The notes beneath the pieces are model-generated. The model was not told the origin of the DNA. It saw only the letters and a list, made by a program, of their open reading frames with translations, and did not search any database. From Ceratopteris richardii (Eukaryota > Streptophyta > Polypodiopsida > Polypodiales > Pteridaceae), in assembly GCA_020310875.1 (NCBI GenBank), contig CM035413.1, positions 185,475,855 to 185,539,854 of the forward strand: DNA of 64,000 nt, given 5' to 3'. Both the position numbers and the translations under genes were made by a program. This document shows, piece after piece, positions 1 through 10,373 of the stretch (position 1 is its first letter; every line of letters starts with the position of its first letter).

Positions 1-540
1 TTATAATTCTTGTTCTTTATGCTTCTTGGATTGCACGAAATGGAGCATATGTTTACAAAGTTGGGTTTCTCGTCTCTTTTGTATACAAGGCTAGTGATAG
101 AAAGCATTTTTTTGAGCTTGAATTGTGTAAGTTATTAATGTTTCTTTTCACATTGGATTTGCATGACTTGATTGACATTCTCCTCCATCTTCTACTCCTC
201 TTGCCTCTTGGTTGACCTGGGCCTTGGGTGCCAAGATCAGTTGGCATGAGCGGGAGCTTTTAGAAAAGTCTTTAACTCTTATGCAAAACTTTCCTTCGTG
301 TACACTCACAAGGATTGGACCCAAGACCTTCTCCTTCTCTTTAGAATTAACCACTAGGCTAAACCCATTCCTTGGTGAACATTGCAAAAGACGTAATTTT
401 ATCTTGACTTAACTTGATATTCTCTCTAGCCAACATACTTACAACACCAATGAACCATGAGCTGATGTGCCAAACAAAACTGAGAAATCAAGTTTTAGAA
501 CAATGCTCTCATTGCACCACAAACTATCATTAGAGTGAGT
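1..540 (+). repeat. Dispersed repeat, first copy (copia RT tail plus non-coding)
   Basis: This stretch matches 15112-15653 nearly base for base, with scattered substitutions. Both copies begin with the end of a decayed copia reverse transcriptase, where a reading close to VLYA occupies the place of the usual LYVDD, and run on into a T-rich non-coding part. The window opens inside this copy, so its 5' part lies outside. Similarity stops near 540, where a 16-bp piece (gcaccacaaactatca) is locally duplicated at about 513 and 545. It is a dispersed repeat and not a gene. Confidence 0.8.
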
Positions 541-2365
541 GGTGTGCACCACAAACTATCAATTCTAATGCGATTTGGCGAATTCGATGATGTTGACTAC
601 AATCTTATATTATGAACCAAATCATTTTATAAAAGAAAAGGTATGTACAAAGGGGGACATGAACACATGACTTCATCCACTATAGGTAGCCTAGAATATA
701 TCATATGTATAGACTATTATATATATTTTTTGGAAAGATTGGATTTGTTAAAGGTTTTATCCTGGGCTATACCACATCTGCAAAAGAAGGCACATAATAG
801 AAGTTATTATAATAGAAGCTTTCTTGTCATTCGGGAATATGCTTTCTTGTCTCCATAATAATAAGCTTTCTCTTGATTTCCATCGATGATGCAAGCACGA
901 AAATGGAGCTCCATGACAACAATCAAGAGCTGCTCTCTTTTGATTGTTGTTTCGAATGTATTGAATGATTTCCAATGCAGAGTGAAGAGCACTAGCTTTG
1001 CAATTCAACTAGCAAGGATCGCATGGAAGGGCCGCTTCGCTCTTCAAGTCATCGCAGTTAGAGCCGCTTCGCTCTCGTGAGGCTGAAGCCAAAACCAGTG
1101 GCACGCAGAGCAAAATGCAAAACGTGAAGTCTAAACGCGAGGCTCTGACAATCATACAAATCCAATTTCTGAAGAGCGCTGAGAGATTCATATGAATGCA
1201 ACAAGTGAGATTACTCCTTAACAACTGAAAAGACTCTTCACAGATTACATGGTTTGCATGCTTAGTGACTTATGAATCGTTTGACTTATCTTCGTATAGA
1301 AGCGATCTAAAGATAAAAAAAACGCGAATTGCTCATTTTATTGAAGATTGATAAACATCACTCATTACAAGCATCTACAGAAAAAAAGGGACATGGCTTA
1401 TGCATGGCTCATCAGCGTACACATATTTTCTGATCTGTCAATGTACTCTGATAGTTTGAAACGGCAAGACTCATGGGTGTATGGAAAACTACAATTTCCA
1501 TACACCTAAAATGTTCATGCTACAATTTTTGTCTTCTTTAGATGATGATTGCTATAAACTTTTAAGCAAACGATTATACAAAGAAGTTACTGGAATTTCT
1601 AATAATAAAGGTCAAATTTCCCTTTTTATGAGGTTTTCTCCTTAGATTTTTATACAGACACATAACCCTAATAGGCTCATCATATCTCCTGATCCAAAGA
1701 TTCTTTGTTTTCATCATGCTATTTGTGTGCATCACAGCTAGCCATACTTTAAAAATTAATATACGAGTAGGTCCCCTGGTCTTGGGGCACGTTACCAGCA
1801 TATCCCAATCAGTTTCTTGGATTTCTACAAGACTAACTAAAAAGTCTAATGGAAAAATGTACTAAAACTAAATACTCAAGAGCATAATGCATCTCAAAAT
1901 TTTATGTGAGTCCTTTTTTCAAACTTTCAACACACTATCGTATTGATTTTGCAAATAATTGTATCCTGTTGTGGGCTCTTTACGATATACTATATTTCTA
2001 GATACAAGCATTCCGAATATTTATACAAGTGTGCTGGATATCCGCAGAGTTCTTTGCCTTTCTGAGAAAAAATAAATAAATTATGCACTATTAGGGTAGA
2101 ACTACCAATCATGTCTCACATTAATAATATATTTCTTATGTTGATTCTTCAACACATGTTCGATGGATCCAAGTACCTACCATGGGCATACATGTCGCAC
2201 GATGTGTTAGATCCAATGGGACTATTCAATATTGTTCATGATGTTAAAACACATCCAATCAAAATAAAAATGTTGTAAATGTTGGCTTAGGTACGGTTAA
2301 CAATAATACAATTTTATATTACTAGTGTAATTCGTATTTTGTATTGTAGCGTGGAGAAATCCCAG
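541..2365. other. No recognisable gene
   Basis: AT-rich sequence with only short reading frames and no domain I recognise. Two small structures stand out: a direct repeat of gccgcttcgctct near 1030 and 1062, and a perfect hairpin at 1476-1506, listed separately. Nothing else can be supported. Confidence 0.5.
1476..1506. repeat. Perfect 12-bp hairpin
   Basis: GGTGTATGGAAA (1476-1487) pairs with TTTCCATACACC (1495-1506) around a 7-nt loop. It has no T-run after it and no gene beside it, so no role is claimed. Confidence 0.6.

Positions 2366-2428
<63 letters not shown>
2366..2428. repeat. (CT)n microsatellite
   Basis: About 31 uninterrupted CT units. The C-rich, low-complexity sequence after it (2429-2560) gives proline/serine-rich frames that are not gene-like. 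Confidence 0.97.
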
Positions 2429-2431
<3 letters not shown>

Positions 2432-4193
2432 ACAACCCCCCATCCCCTCCTACACCCGCCCGCAGCCCCCCCACTCCGTCCTATCCCCGCCCACAGCCCC
2501 CACCTCCGCCAACTCCATCCCTCTCCCTTAGTGTCAAGACCCACAACCCCACCCCCACCATATCCTCACCCGCCATCTAGCCTTCGTAGCCCCGCATTGC
2601 CCTCCTCTCCAGGCATGGTTGATTTGGAGTGGATCTATGCGCTACTTGCTCCAAGGGAATCTTACTCAAAAATCCAGAGTTTACAACAGATAACAGAAAC
2701 AGACACCAAAATTGCTGTAAAAAAGTGTTTTCCTTGTGCATGGACGTGACCTTCATGTCATCAAATCCTCATAGCTTGGATGGAGGAATATCGGATTATG
2801 GACTACCATGAATTTATGGGATGCATCCATCATTCCAAGGAGATGTGCAATTATAGACAAGTCAATAATAATGGATAGTGTCTTTAATGATGACCAGTCT
2901 TCATGGCCTGCTTGTGGACCACTAGCAATATAAGGACTCCATGGGATGTCGATAGGGCTCCTTGGGGATATCTTTTATACAAGAGTAATGAGAATGCAAG
3001 TGCATTGGGAAAACTAGATCATTACCATAGACTATGAAACCTTGAATGAGTACGTTGTGATCACTTAAGAAGGGTTCATATTCGATCCTGATCAATTGAA
3101 GGGGAGGTGATAGAAGTTCTACTAGCTTATGATGTAGTCACAATAAGAACAACTTTAGTGAGAGGATGTGGCAACTCCCAAAAAATGGAAACACGGATAA
3201 CACCTCACGTACTAGGCTATATTTACAAGGATATAGGGACTCCATGGATGGAAGGAGTACAGTAAAAGAGGAGCTAGGCTTTAGTTACAGAGAATGAAGG
3301 AAACAAGATGCACATGGTTCTGAAGCTTTGAATACACCACCTCCAAAATGGGTGACTACCATATACTGATGGACTCCATTAGTTCTAAGAAAGGTCAAAA
3401 AGAATTAATGCAGAGTATATTCTACCAAGCCTTGACGGTCTCAGAAGCTAATTTGCGAATCAAATTTAAAGTAGGGGCCCGAACCATATTTGACCTACCC
3501 CTCAAATTTTGGGGCAATCCATCGGTGCATATTCAGTGAACATGGGAAATTGGCAAGGCCCTCTTGGCCTATCGGAGCCTATAAAAGCAATGAAGTTACA
3601 CCCATCAGGATATACATATCTTAGCTCGGACATCTCTTCAAGTCTTCTGTTTGCACTATGTGGCTACAAGCCTACTGTAGGAAGTCACTATGCTGTGAGG
3701 ATACAAAGCGTGGGCTTCCTAGTGGAGGGCTAATAGCACTATAGTGTGAAGAAGTGGCTTGGTTTTGTCATTCGGTGTGAGTCAGTGGTATTTTCGTGCT
3801 CTTTCCCTTAGAGCAACTCTTCATACCTTTGTATTGATCAGTGCAAGTCTTCTTCTAGTTGTGTTCATTGTATGTATTGCATGGATCTCTTGTATTGATT
3901 CTATTTAGTTCTCGAATGGCACGTTAGGCGAGAGCATCAACTTTTAGAGCATTTATTTTGCCTATATTGTAATCATCTGTTCGAACTAAGGAGTGGGTTA
4001 TTCTTTCACTATTGTCATTTATCATTAATTTCTCTCTGAGTATTTACAATACTCTGCAACTATTGCGATCTGCCTCCTCACAGAAATGTTAAAGGGTATA
4101 CTTCCCTAAGGAGAACCTCCCTTGAGTAGGCGGAGTAAGTGCATAATGCCTGCTCCTGTTAAAAGTAGGTACCCTAGTACCTCCTATATAGTT
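2429..4193. other. No recognisable gene; probable 5' end of a gypsy remnant in its last part
   Basis: I recognise no coding domain here. Because a tRNA-primer-like site and a Ty3/gypsy gag follow immediately, the last few hundred bases up to about 4190 may be a decayed 5' LTR. I could not match a second LTR copy downstream, so its limits are not called. Confidence 0.4.
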
Positions 4194-4211
4194 TGGCATG
4201 CACGGTGGGAC
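4194..4211 (+). other. Possible tRNA primer-binding site of the 4.3-kb gypsy remnant
   Basis: TGGCATGCACGGTGGGAC starts with the TGG that is complementary to the CCA end of a tRNA. It lies 119 bp before the gag reading frame, where a primer-binding site belongs. The rest does not fit a tRNA I can name, so it is weak. Confidence 0.35.
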
Positions 4212-4329
4212 ACTTGCATCTCTATGAGAGGCCCTTAGCATAGTAAATAGTCCTTTTCCATTATTTTTGCCCTATTGCATCTTGCAAGTAGGTACATGAC
4301 CCATACTTGAGCAGATAAGGAGCCTCTTC

Positions 4330-5070
4330 ATGTACAGAGGAGTTAAAAAATCATCTTTACCTTCGAATAGTAAACCTAGATCCCCTCTACCCTCCTTGAA
4401 TTTATCTATCGATTTGGGTGCGACACCACTGTCAAAGGAAAAGGATAGAAGAACATTAGATTTCTCCTCAGATACGTCAAAGGAAACACTAGTGCCAATG
4501 GCGGATCTCTCTCACTTACTCTCTAGATTGAATATCAAGTTCCCTACCTTTAAGGGACAAGCTTATGAGGATGCTAATGATCATGTGAGGAGATTCATCT
4601 CCCTATGCAGTGGATGAGGTCTGCAGAATAGAGAGGATGCAATGCTGGTACTCTTTCCATCCACATTGGAAGGCCTTGCTAACAAATGGTACACTCAATA
4701 TGAAGATGGCCATTTTGCTACATGGGAGGCTTTGAAGAGGGCATTCTCACAGACATTTCGACCAAGTGACTCCTTGAAAAGAGCTCTAGATCAGCTAGAG
4801 AACCTAACGCTAAGATCAAGTAAATCCTTTCACAAACTTCATATTATGACAAAAGCACTTGTTTCACATTTGCCACATGCTCCACGTGATTTCTTGGTTA
4901 AAAATGGATAGAAAAAGCTCTACCCAGGTCATCTCAGTAGAAGCTACGTTAGTCTCTTAGATTGGATGCAACCCTTAATGATTTTGTTGCAGCGGCATCA
5001 CGCATTGAACAAGCTAGGCAACATTTTGAAGGTGATACACAACTAGATTATGCAGAAGAACACTGCAGAA
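4330..5070 (+). pseudogene. Ty3/gypsy gag, decayed
   Basis: Gag forms the particle that packages retrotransposon RNA. The frame starts at 4330 with a basic, serine-rich leader, then gives FPTFKGQAYEDANDHVRRF at about 4545-4605 and LFPSTLEGLANKWYTQYEDG from about 4650, the FKG...W(Y/F) pattern of the retrotransposon gag domain, followed by WEALKRAFSQTFR. A TGA at about 4617 and a TAG at about 4909 break it. No zinc knuckle follows: the sequence jumps from the end of the gag domain (about 5070) to the start of reverse transcriptase at 5093, so the zinc-knuckle and protease regions have been deleted. It is a dead fragment of one plus-strand element ending near 6725. Confidence 0.85.
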
Positions 5071-5092
5071 CGTAACTTCTTTACTTTTTTAT

Positions 5093-5386
5093 TATAAAAA
5101 TGTCTTCGCATGGTCCTACAAAGATCTAATAGGGATACCGGAGGAGCTTGGATTACACCAAATACCCTTAGTTGAGGGAGCCATGCCTGCAAGAAGTAGG
5201 CCATATCGACTCAATCCAAAGTATGCAGAGGTGGTAAAGTTAGAAATTACAGAACTAGAAGAAGCAGGTATAATTGTTCCAGTAGAACATTCCACGTGGC
5301 TTTCTTCTATGGTTATTGTACCCAAGAAAAATAGTGGAAAAATAAGAGTCTGTGCTGCTTTTTGTGCCTTGAATAAGGTAATTGTT
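5093..5386 (+). pseudogene. Ty3/gypsy reverse transcriptase, N-terminal fragment
   Basis: An open frame from 5093 reads KNVFAWSYKDL, then RPYRLNPKYAEVV at about 5204-5240, LEEAGIIVPVEHSTW, and VPKKNSGKIRVC. These are the standard opening blocks of a gypsy RT: the FAW linker, the PYR(L/M)NP motif and the block that binds the incoming template. The frame stops at a TAG near 5387, just after the point where DYR.LN would appear (here AFCALNK). The palm with its YXDD active site and most of RNase H are missing, because the next recognisable sequence at 5425 is already the end of RNase H. A large internal deletion is the simplest reading. Confidence 0.88.
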
Positions 5387-5420
5387 TAGGATGGCTGGAA
5401 GGGTTTGGTGATGGTTACTC

Positions 5421-6180
5421 TTGTTTCAAGAATTCAACTTTTATATTCATATTAAGCGAGGAAGAGAGCACTCCATGGCAGATCAAGTATCCAAGACCGC
5501 AAGGAGCGAAAAGCCAACAGGTATTAATGATGAACTGGTGGATAGTAATCTCTTCCTAGTAGCAACTCAGGTTGATTGGTATGATGGAATTCTCCATTTT
5601 GTCACTACTGGAAAACTCCCAGAAAAGGGAAGATTACTCCTTAAAACTAAAGTGTACTCACTTATAAATGGGAATTTATATATTATCAGGATGGTATCTT
5701 GAGAAAGTGTGTTTATCTAGAGGAGGTAAACCTTTTGCTTGAGGCAGCACACAATGAAGGGCATCTAAAGGGGGAAGATTTGGCTCACAGAATCATCCAA
5801 AAAGGACTATGGTGGCCTCATATCTATCGAGATGCGATCAAGTTTGCTAAAGAATGCCACATTTGCCAGAGATGTGCTCCTATGCCAACTAGATTGAATT
5901 TCCAACCATTAGTAATATCTACAGGATGGCTCCCATTCGAATGATGGGGTCTTGATTTCATAGGACCAATTAGTCCAACTGGTCAACCTGGGGGTAAGAA
6001 GTATATTTCCATGGCCACATGTTATGCAACTAAATGGATAGAGGCTAAACCTATTTTTGGACTACACAGCTTAAAAAGTGGCTAAGTTTTTGTATAAACG
6101 TATTTTTTCAAGATTTGGTTGCCCACCAGAAATCCCTAGTGATAGAGGCACACAGTTTGTAAATAAATTGCTCCAATTTC
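5421..6180 (+). pseudogene. Ty3/gypsy RNase H tail and integrase (zinc-binding and first part of core)
   Basis: The frame from 5421 carries the end of RNase H (FNFYIHIKRGREHSMADQVS). The frame from 5699 carries the integrase HHCC zinc-binding domain: HNEGHLKGEDLAHRI, WWPHIYRDA and CHICQRC. A TGA at 5942 is followed by the core strand WGLDFIGPIS, with the first catalytic Asp at about 5953. A frameshift near 6062-6080 moves the reading to AKFLYKRIFSRFGCPPE and SDRGTQFVNKLL (about 6138-6173), with the second catalytic Asp. After KLLQFL the plus-strand reading stops making sense because the next block is inverted (see 6181-6440). Confidence 0.88.
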
Positions 6181-6440
6181 TCTTTTAATAATAAATTCGA
6201 ATGGTGCCAATGCCTCTTTTCCATAAACTAAGAGAAATGGACTCTCACCAATGGTTCCCCTTCTTGTAGTTCTAAAAGCCCAAATTGCATCGATCAATGC
6301 TTGTGGCCAAAAGCTTTGATGATCAAAAGATAATTTGCGTAGCCACCCAATTAAAATCTTATTGGAGCTTTCTGCTTGGCCATTTGCCCTTGAATAGTAG
6401 GCACAAGACTTTTTATGAAAAACCTTGTACCCGTAGGAGA
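6181..6440 (-). pseudogene. Inverted block of the same integrase core
   Basis: Read on the minus strand, this block gives YYSRANGQAESSNKILIGWL, then WAFRTT and PFLLVYGKEALAPFEF. That is the part of a gypsy integrase core carrying the catalytic Glu (in the QAES motif) and the following helices. It is exactly the piece missing between the plus-strand SDRGTQF motif at 6138-6160 and the plus-strand C-terminal domain starting at about 6436. The block therefore seems to have been flipped in place. Breakpoints are placed only by where homology to the family stops, so they could be off by some tens of bases. Confidence 0.85.
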
Positions 6441-6725
6441 CTGATGGCATTAGAAGAATACAGAGAAGTAGCAATGCAAAACTTTAGGTAACACAAGAAG
6501 AGCGCAAAAGACTGCATGATAAGTATCTTAGGTCTAAAGAAGTACAAGAAGGATCCTTGGTTTTGGTGCACCAAATCCCAACATTATCAACCAAATTGGA
6601 ACCCAAATGGATAGGACCATACAGGGTGATAAAGGTATTACCATAGGAGCAGTGCATCTAGAGGATTTGCAAGGTAAGAGGATACACCTGGTTAATATCT
6701 CCAAGGTGAACAATTACCTAGATTA
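6436..6725 (+). pseudogene. Ty3/gypsy integrase C-terminal domain, decayed
   Basis: The plus strand resumes with ALEEYREVAMQNFR, then TQEERKRLHDKYLRSKEVQ and KLEPKWIGPYRVIKV. The (K/N)W.GPY.V block is the GPY/F signature of gypsy integrase C-terminal domains. Stops interrupt it at about 6487, 6643 and 6655. It closes the remnant that begins at 4330. No polypurine tract or 3' LTR could be identified after it. Confidence 0.85.
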
Positions 6726-6881
6726 AGTCAAGATGGAAGAATTTCATTCATTGTACATACTGTACTTCATTCAGTGTTTGCAGTTTATTTTCGTCTTATT
6801 TAATAAGGGAATGAAGGAACAGTTGCACCGGGATGGTGCAAAGACTTGATGTGGAGGACTATAGCATGGAAAAATTAAAGC

Positions 6882-6910
6882 CTCTCTCTCTCCCTCTCTC
6901 TCTCTCTCTC
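6882..6910. repeat. (CT)n microsatellite with one interruption
   Basis: About 14 CT units interrupted by ccc near 6892. Confidence 0.95.
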
Positions 6911-7034
6911 AGTAGGCAAAACCATATACATCATGAATAGATGGCCTACTTCAGGTGTAAGTGCTTTAGTCCATATGAAGCATGGTATAGTAAGAAACCA
7001 GATATATCTCACCTCAAGATATTCACTTTTGTAT

Positions 7035-7440
7035 GTTATGTGCACATGCCTTATGAACTGTGGCAAAAACTTGAAGCAAAAGCTAAACGTTCTCATCCTT
7101 AAACCAAAGTGCTAAAGGTATCTAGAGATGTTATCTTTGATGAATTGTTTCCATGGTATGGTGTGAAAGATTCATTACAAGTGGAATACGTACATGATGC
7201 TGAAAGGAGACATGTAGGGGACCAAGAAAGTGTACAAATTTTTGGTCCTTCAACTTTAAGAACAACATCAAAGTGAAGCCACACATCTCCATGGAAAGGG
7301 AGATTTAGAAGCAATCCTACTTCAAGTAAACAAAGTTTGACAAGAAGTAAAGGCATGGAGGAAAAGGATGATGGACACAATCATGTGGAAGACATGGATA
7401 GCAACATTGAGGGAGAGTTTGAAAAAAGAGAAACTCCAGG
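7035..7440 (+). pseudogene. Ty1/copia pol fragment (region between integrase and RT)
   Basis: The pattern LWQKLEAKAKR, followed after a stop by TKVLKVSRDVIFDE (about 7105-7146), is the block near the end of copia integrase in which the polyprotein reads K..SRDV.FDE. A polar, acidic spacer follows (WYGVKDS, and from about 7340 a charged stretch with EEKDD and EGEFEKRE), as in the linker before copia RT. No RT follows; an LTR-like segment begins at 7448. This is a short truncated copy on the plus strand. Confidence 0.75.
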
Positions 7441-7447
7441 TGTAAAC

Positions 7448-7925
7448 TGTTGGTGCATTTCAAGCCTTCACATTTGGCTTGGAACTCTTGAAGGATATCT
7501 CACATGTAGCAAGAACCATAGAAACACTTGCCTATGTGTTACTACATTTTACTCCTTGTAAAAGTCTAAATGACTTGGCATTTACATGTAATCACTTTAA
7601 TCACTTACCTACTTGATTGGATTCGTGGAAAAGTGGATGGTTTAGTAGAGAGAATATCTCCCTACTTTTAGAGGAGTGATTATAGGAGATTTGAATTTGA
7701 ATTCAAATTCAAATCTCAACTCAACTTGTATATAAGATGTAATGCAAAAGTCGCGGGTACTTCAGCTCATATCCCTAGGCAATTCTATATCAACATTTGA
7801 GTGTGTGAGGACTTCTTCATAGCCTACACCTCTGAGTACCATTTGGCAATGTTTATCATGTCAATGGGAATGTACATCAATGTGAATTAATACATATCAT
7901 TACATTCATTATCTATGTTTTTTCT
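7448..7925 (+). repeat. LTR-like segment, related to 39281-39740
   Basis: This segment and 39281-39740 share, in the same order and spacing, a tgtt start, aagccttcaca.ttggct, cttgtaaaa, a gga.aatatctcc block, a ttgaattt palindromic block, a TATA-like ataa stretch followed by gcaaaagtcgcg or its equivalent, and a tgatcatgt-like end. They look like diverged LTRs of one family. Neither has an obvious partner here, so both are probably solo or truncated LTRs. Confidence 0.5.
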
Positions 7926-8652
7926 CTGAGTCATCATCTCCAAGTCTGTCAACTTCAAAGAGGCATATCTCAGGATCTACTGAACCAAATCAAGTGATTC
8001 AAGGCTTGTTGGAACCAACACAAAGTCATCTACACGCCTACAAAATTTGAAGATCATTGGATCAGCCATGTGGGAGAAATCGCTCTCGAAGTGAACCCTG
8101 GTATTCTGCTGCAGTATTCCTAAAAAGTCAGGGGTACATATAATTTTGCTAAACTCATTTCTCAGAGTATACTTTGTCATTTCTTCTCATTCCACTTGAA
8201 AATGGTAGCTTGTTAAGCTAATTATATATTTCCAGAAGGAATTTGATCAATTGTTAGTGTGCTGGTCACACTGAGTAAAAGACTGAGCAGGTGTCACTAC
8301 AAAAATAGCAAGTTTTTCTTGATTTTTGAAGTGTCAAGTTATCTGTTTTGATTTGATCATTACACATATCATTTGCAAAGTACATATATACTTTCTTGGT
8401 ATCATTTGGAAGCTAAGCAAGTGTACTAAGCATATCTGAAGCAAAGGAGGGCTGAAGCAAAGCAGGTCTAGCAGCTTCAACTCAATCTCTTGAGTGCATC
8501 CAACCATCTCTCTCAACATAAACTCATCAAAAGAAAGAAGAAAAAAATTCATTTGAGCCCCCCAAGGGAGAAGAAGGAAGTTCAACAAGAGAGAGATATC
8601 CAGTTCAACGACTACATATGACTCTTTTATTGCTAAACACTATGCATATATG
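7926..8652. other. No recognisable gene
   Basis: Contains short frames only (for example minus 8334-8588), with no motif I know and no repeat partner seen in the window. Confidence 0.45.
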
Positions 8653-8863
8653 AGTCAAGTAGTTGCATGTGAAGAGCCTAATTTCTTTGAGGATGCAAGC
8701 ATGTATGAAGAATTGAACCAAGCCATGAATGAAGAGGTAAAAGCACCCGACGAGAACCACACTTGGTCATTGGTGCCTAAAATGAAGGACATGAAGGTTT
8801 TCGACAAAAAATGAGTATAGAAGGTGAAACGAAATTCAGATGGCAGCATATCTAGATATACCT
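8653..8863 (+). pseudogene. Ty1/copia reverse transcriptase, N-terminal fragment
   Basis: The plus strand reads ACEEPNFFEDASMYEELNQA, MNEEVKAPDENHTWSLVP, then KVKRNSDGSISRYT with stops at about 8813 and 8819. This is the standard copia RT opening (EP..F.EA....W..AMNEE..AL..N.TW.LV followed by KW.YK.K.NSDGS..R.KARLV). It breaks off at 8863 after ISRYT, where a gypsy RNase H begins with no spacer. Confidence 0.85.
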
Positions 8864-9200
8864 ATTGGTAGTGTTCTTACACAAGTTATGGATAAATGGT
8901 ACCGTCCAACCTACTATGCTAGTGGTCGGCTTGCCTTCATAAAAAAGAATTATTCAATGAATAAAAGAGAGTGTTTGGGACTTATTTATTAGATAAAAAA
9001 AACTCACCATTACTTACTAGGTCAAAAGTTTATTTTCCATATGGAGCATGGTGCTTTGCTGCATTTAGTACAAAACTAGGTGGGCAACAGAAGACTTGCC
9101 CGATGGGTCCTCGTTTTACAAGCGTTTGACTTCGATATCATCCATTGATTGTGTATTCATCATGCACTAGCAAACTTCTTGTCTAGATTCGATTTTGGTG
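8864..9200 (+). pseudogene. Ty3/gypsy RNase H domain
   Basis: The frame gives IGSVLTQVMDKWYRPTYYAS, NYSMNKRECLGLIY, HHYLLGQKFIFHMEHGALLH, RRLARWVLVLQAFDFDIIH and ALANFLSRF. These are the gypsy RNase H blocks in order. The usual T-D-H of the domain is M-E-H here, so one acidic catalytic residue has changed. Three in-frame stops are present (about 8991, 9076 and 9146). It starts abruptly next to a copia RT fragment and continues into a gypsy integrase. Confidence 0.9.
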
Positions 9201-9300
9201 AGTAAATGGAGACTGTAGACTCAACTTCTCTGGCCATTTATACAATACAATGTTAGCCGGTGCCAACCAATTTGAATTTGGCTACCACTTATTATGACAC

Positions 9301-10200
9301 TATCTTCACTTTCTTTGACATGATTTCCCTCTTCAAGTAATTTTGCCTTTAGAACCCTTCCAAAATTGGGGTTTGGATTTTGTTGGTGCAATTACTTCTT
9401 CAGATGTCTCTACCAATAACCCTTACATTTTGACTTGTACAGATTATGCAAATCAATGGGAAGAAGCATAGGCTCTTACAAATGCCACTCTAGTTTTGAT
9501 AGCTGGGTGTTTAGCACGATATGTTTTTCCTCGTTTTAGTCTACCTTTGGAAATCGTTTTTTATCATGGTACACATTTCATTAATGACCTCATAAAAGCC
9601 TTAGCTATTGATTTTGATATCCTCCATAACTTTAGTACTCCCTATTATCCACACGCAAATGGTCTTGCAGAGAGTACTAACAAATCATTGTTAACAATGT
9701 TGAAGAAGTTCATTCAGTTCTCACTGAAGAGGTGGGACTAGTTCCTACCCTGTGTTTTATGCGCTTATCACATGACGTATATGCTACTAGATTTACCCCA
9801 TTTAAATTGGCTTATGGAGCTAAATCCATTGCACCCATGGAGTTAGTTGTTCCTAGTTTACGCATTGCTATTGACCATAAACTCCTTCTTGAACATTTGA
9901 TCTACAATCCCTTGGGTGTCATTCGAGATTTAGAAGAAGATAAGTTTGCAAGTTTACTCCTGATGCAAGAGTTACAAATGTGGTAGGCTCGCACCCATGA
10001 GTGATTCTTGAAAACCCCTATCTTTATAGTCGGCCAATTATTTGTGGTTTACGATTCAAAGGCTAATTGTATGGCCGAAAAATTTAAGGTTTATTGGTTT
10101 GGCCCTTATCACATGTCATCACAAATTGGTAAGGCTATTTTTTGATTGGAAACTCTCTCTAGTGAATGCTTATGCACTCCCATCAATGGATCTAAATTAT
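9301..10200 (+). pseudogene. Ty3/gypsy integrase core and C-terminal domain
   Basis: From about 9340 the frame reads LPLEPFQNWGLDFVGAITSS, then ILTCTDYANQWEEA, and from 9496 the open stretch ARYVFPRFSLPLEIVFYHGT and NFSTPYYPHANGLAESTNKS. The first catalytic Asp (GLDF) and the Glu (AEST) are present, but the middle motif is YHGTHF where SDRGTHF is expected, so the second Asp is lost. A stop at about 9739 and a frameshift follow; the C-terminal block appears as YWFGPYHMSS near 10090-10120. This element continues from the RNase H at 8864 and precedes the reading frame at 10374. Confidence 0.87.
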
Positions 10201-10373
10201 GTTTGTTTTGTGTCCACACTAATTAATAACGACTTTTTGGCAGCCACTTAAAGTGCCTACACTCCACTTTCCATCTTCTCGATCCAATTCATGCATTTAG
10301 TTACGTAAATGCCTCATTCTTACATTTACATTATTCTAGAAACTCTCTTGCATATTCCCTACCTTACACTTGT

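Noticed and set aside
2339-2749. 136-codon frame with serine/leucine then proline-rich sequence
   Set aside because: It is produced by the (CT)n run and the C-rich tract after it.
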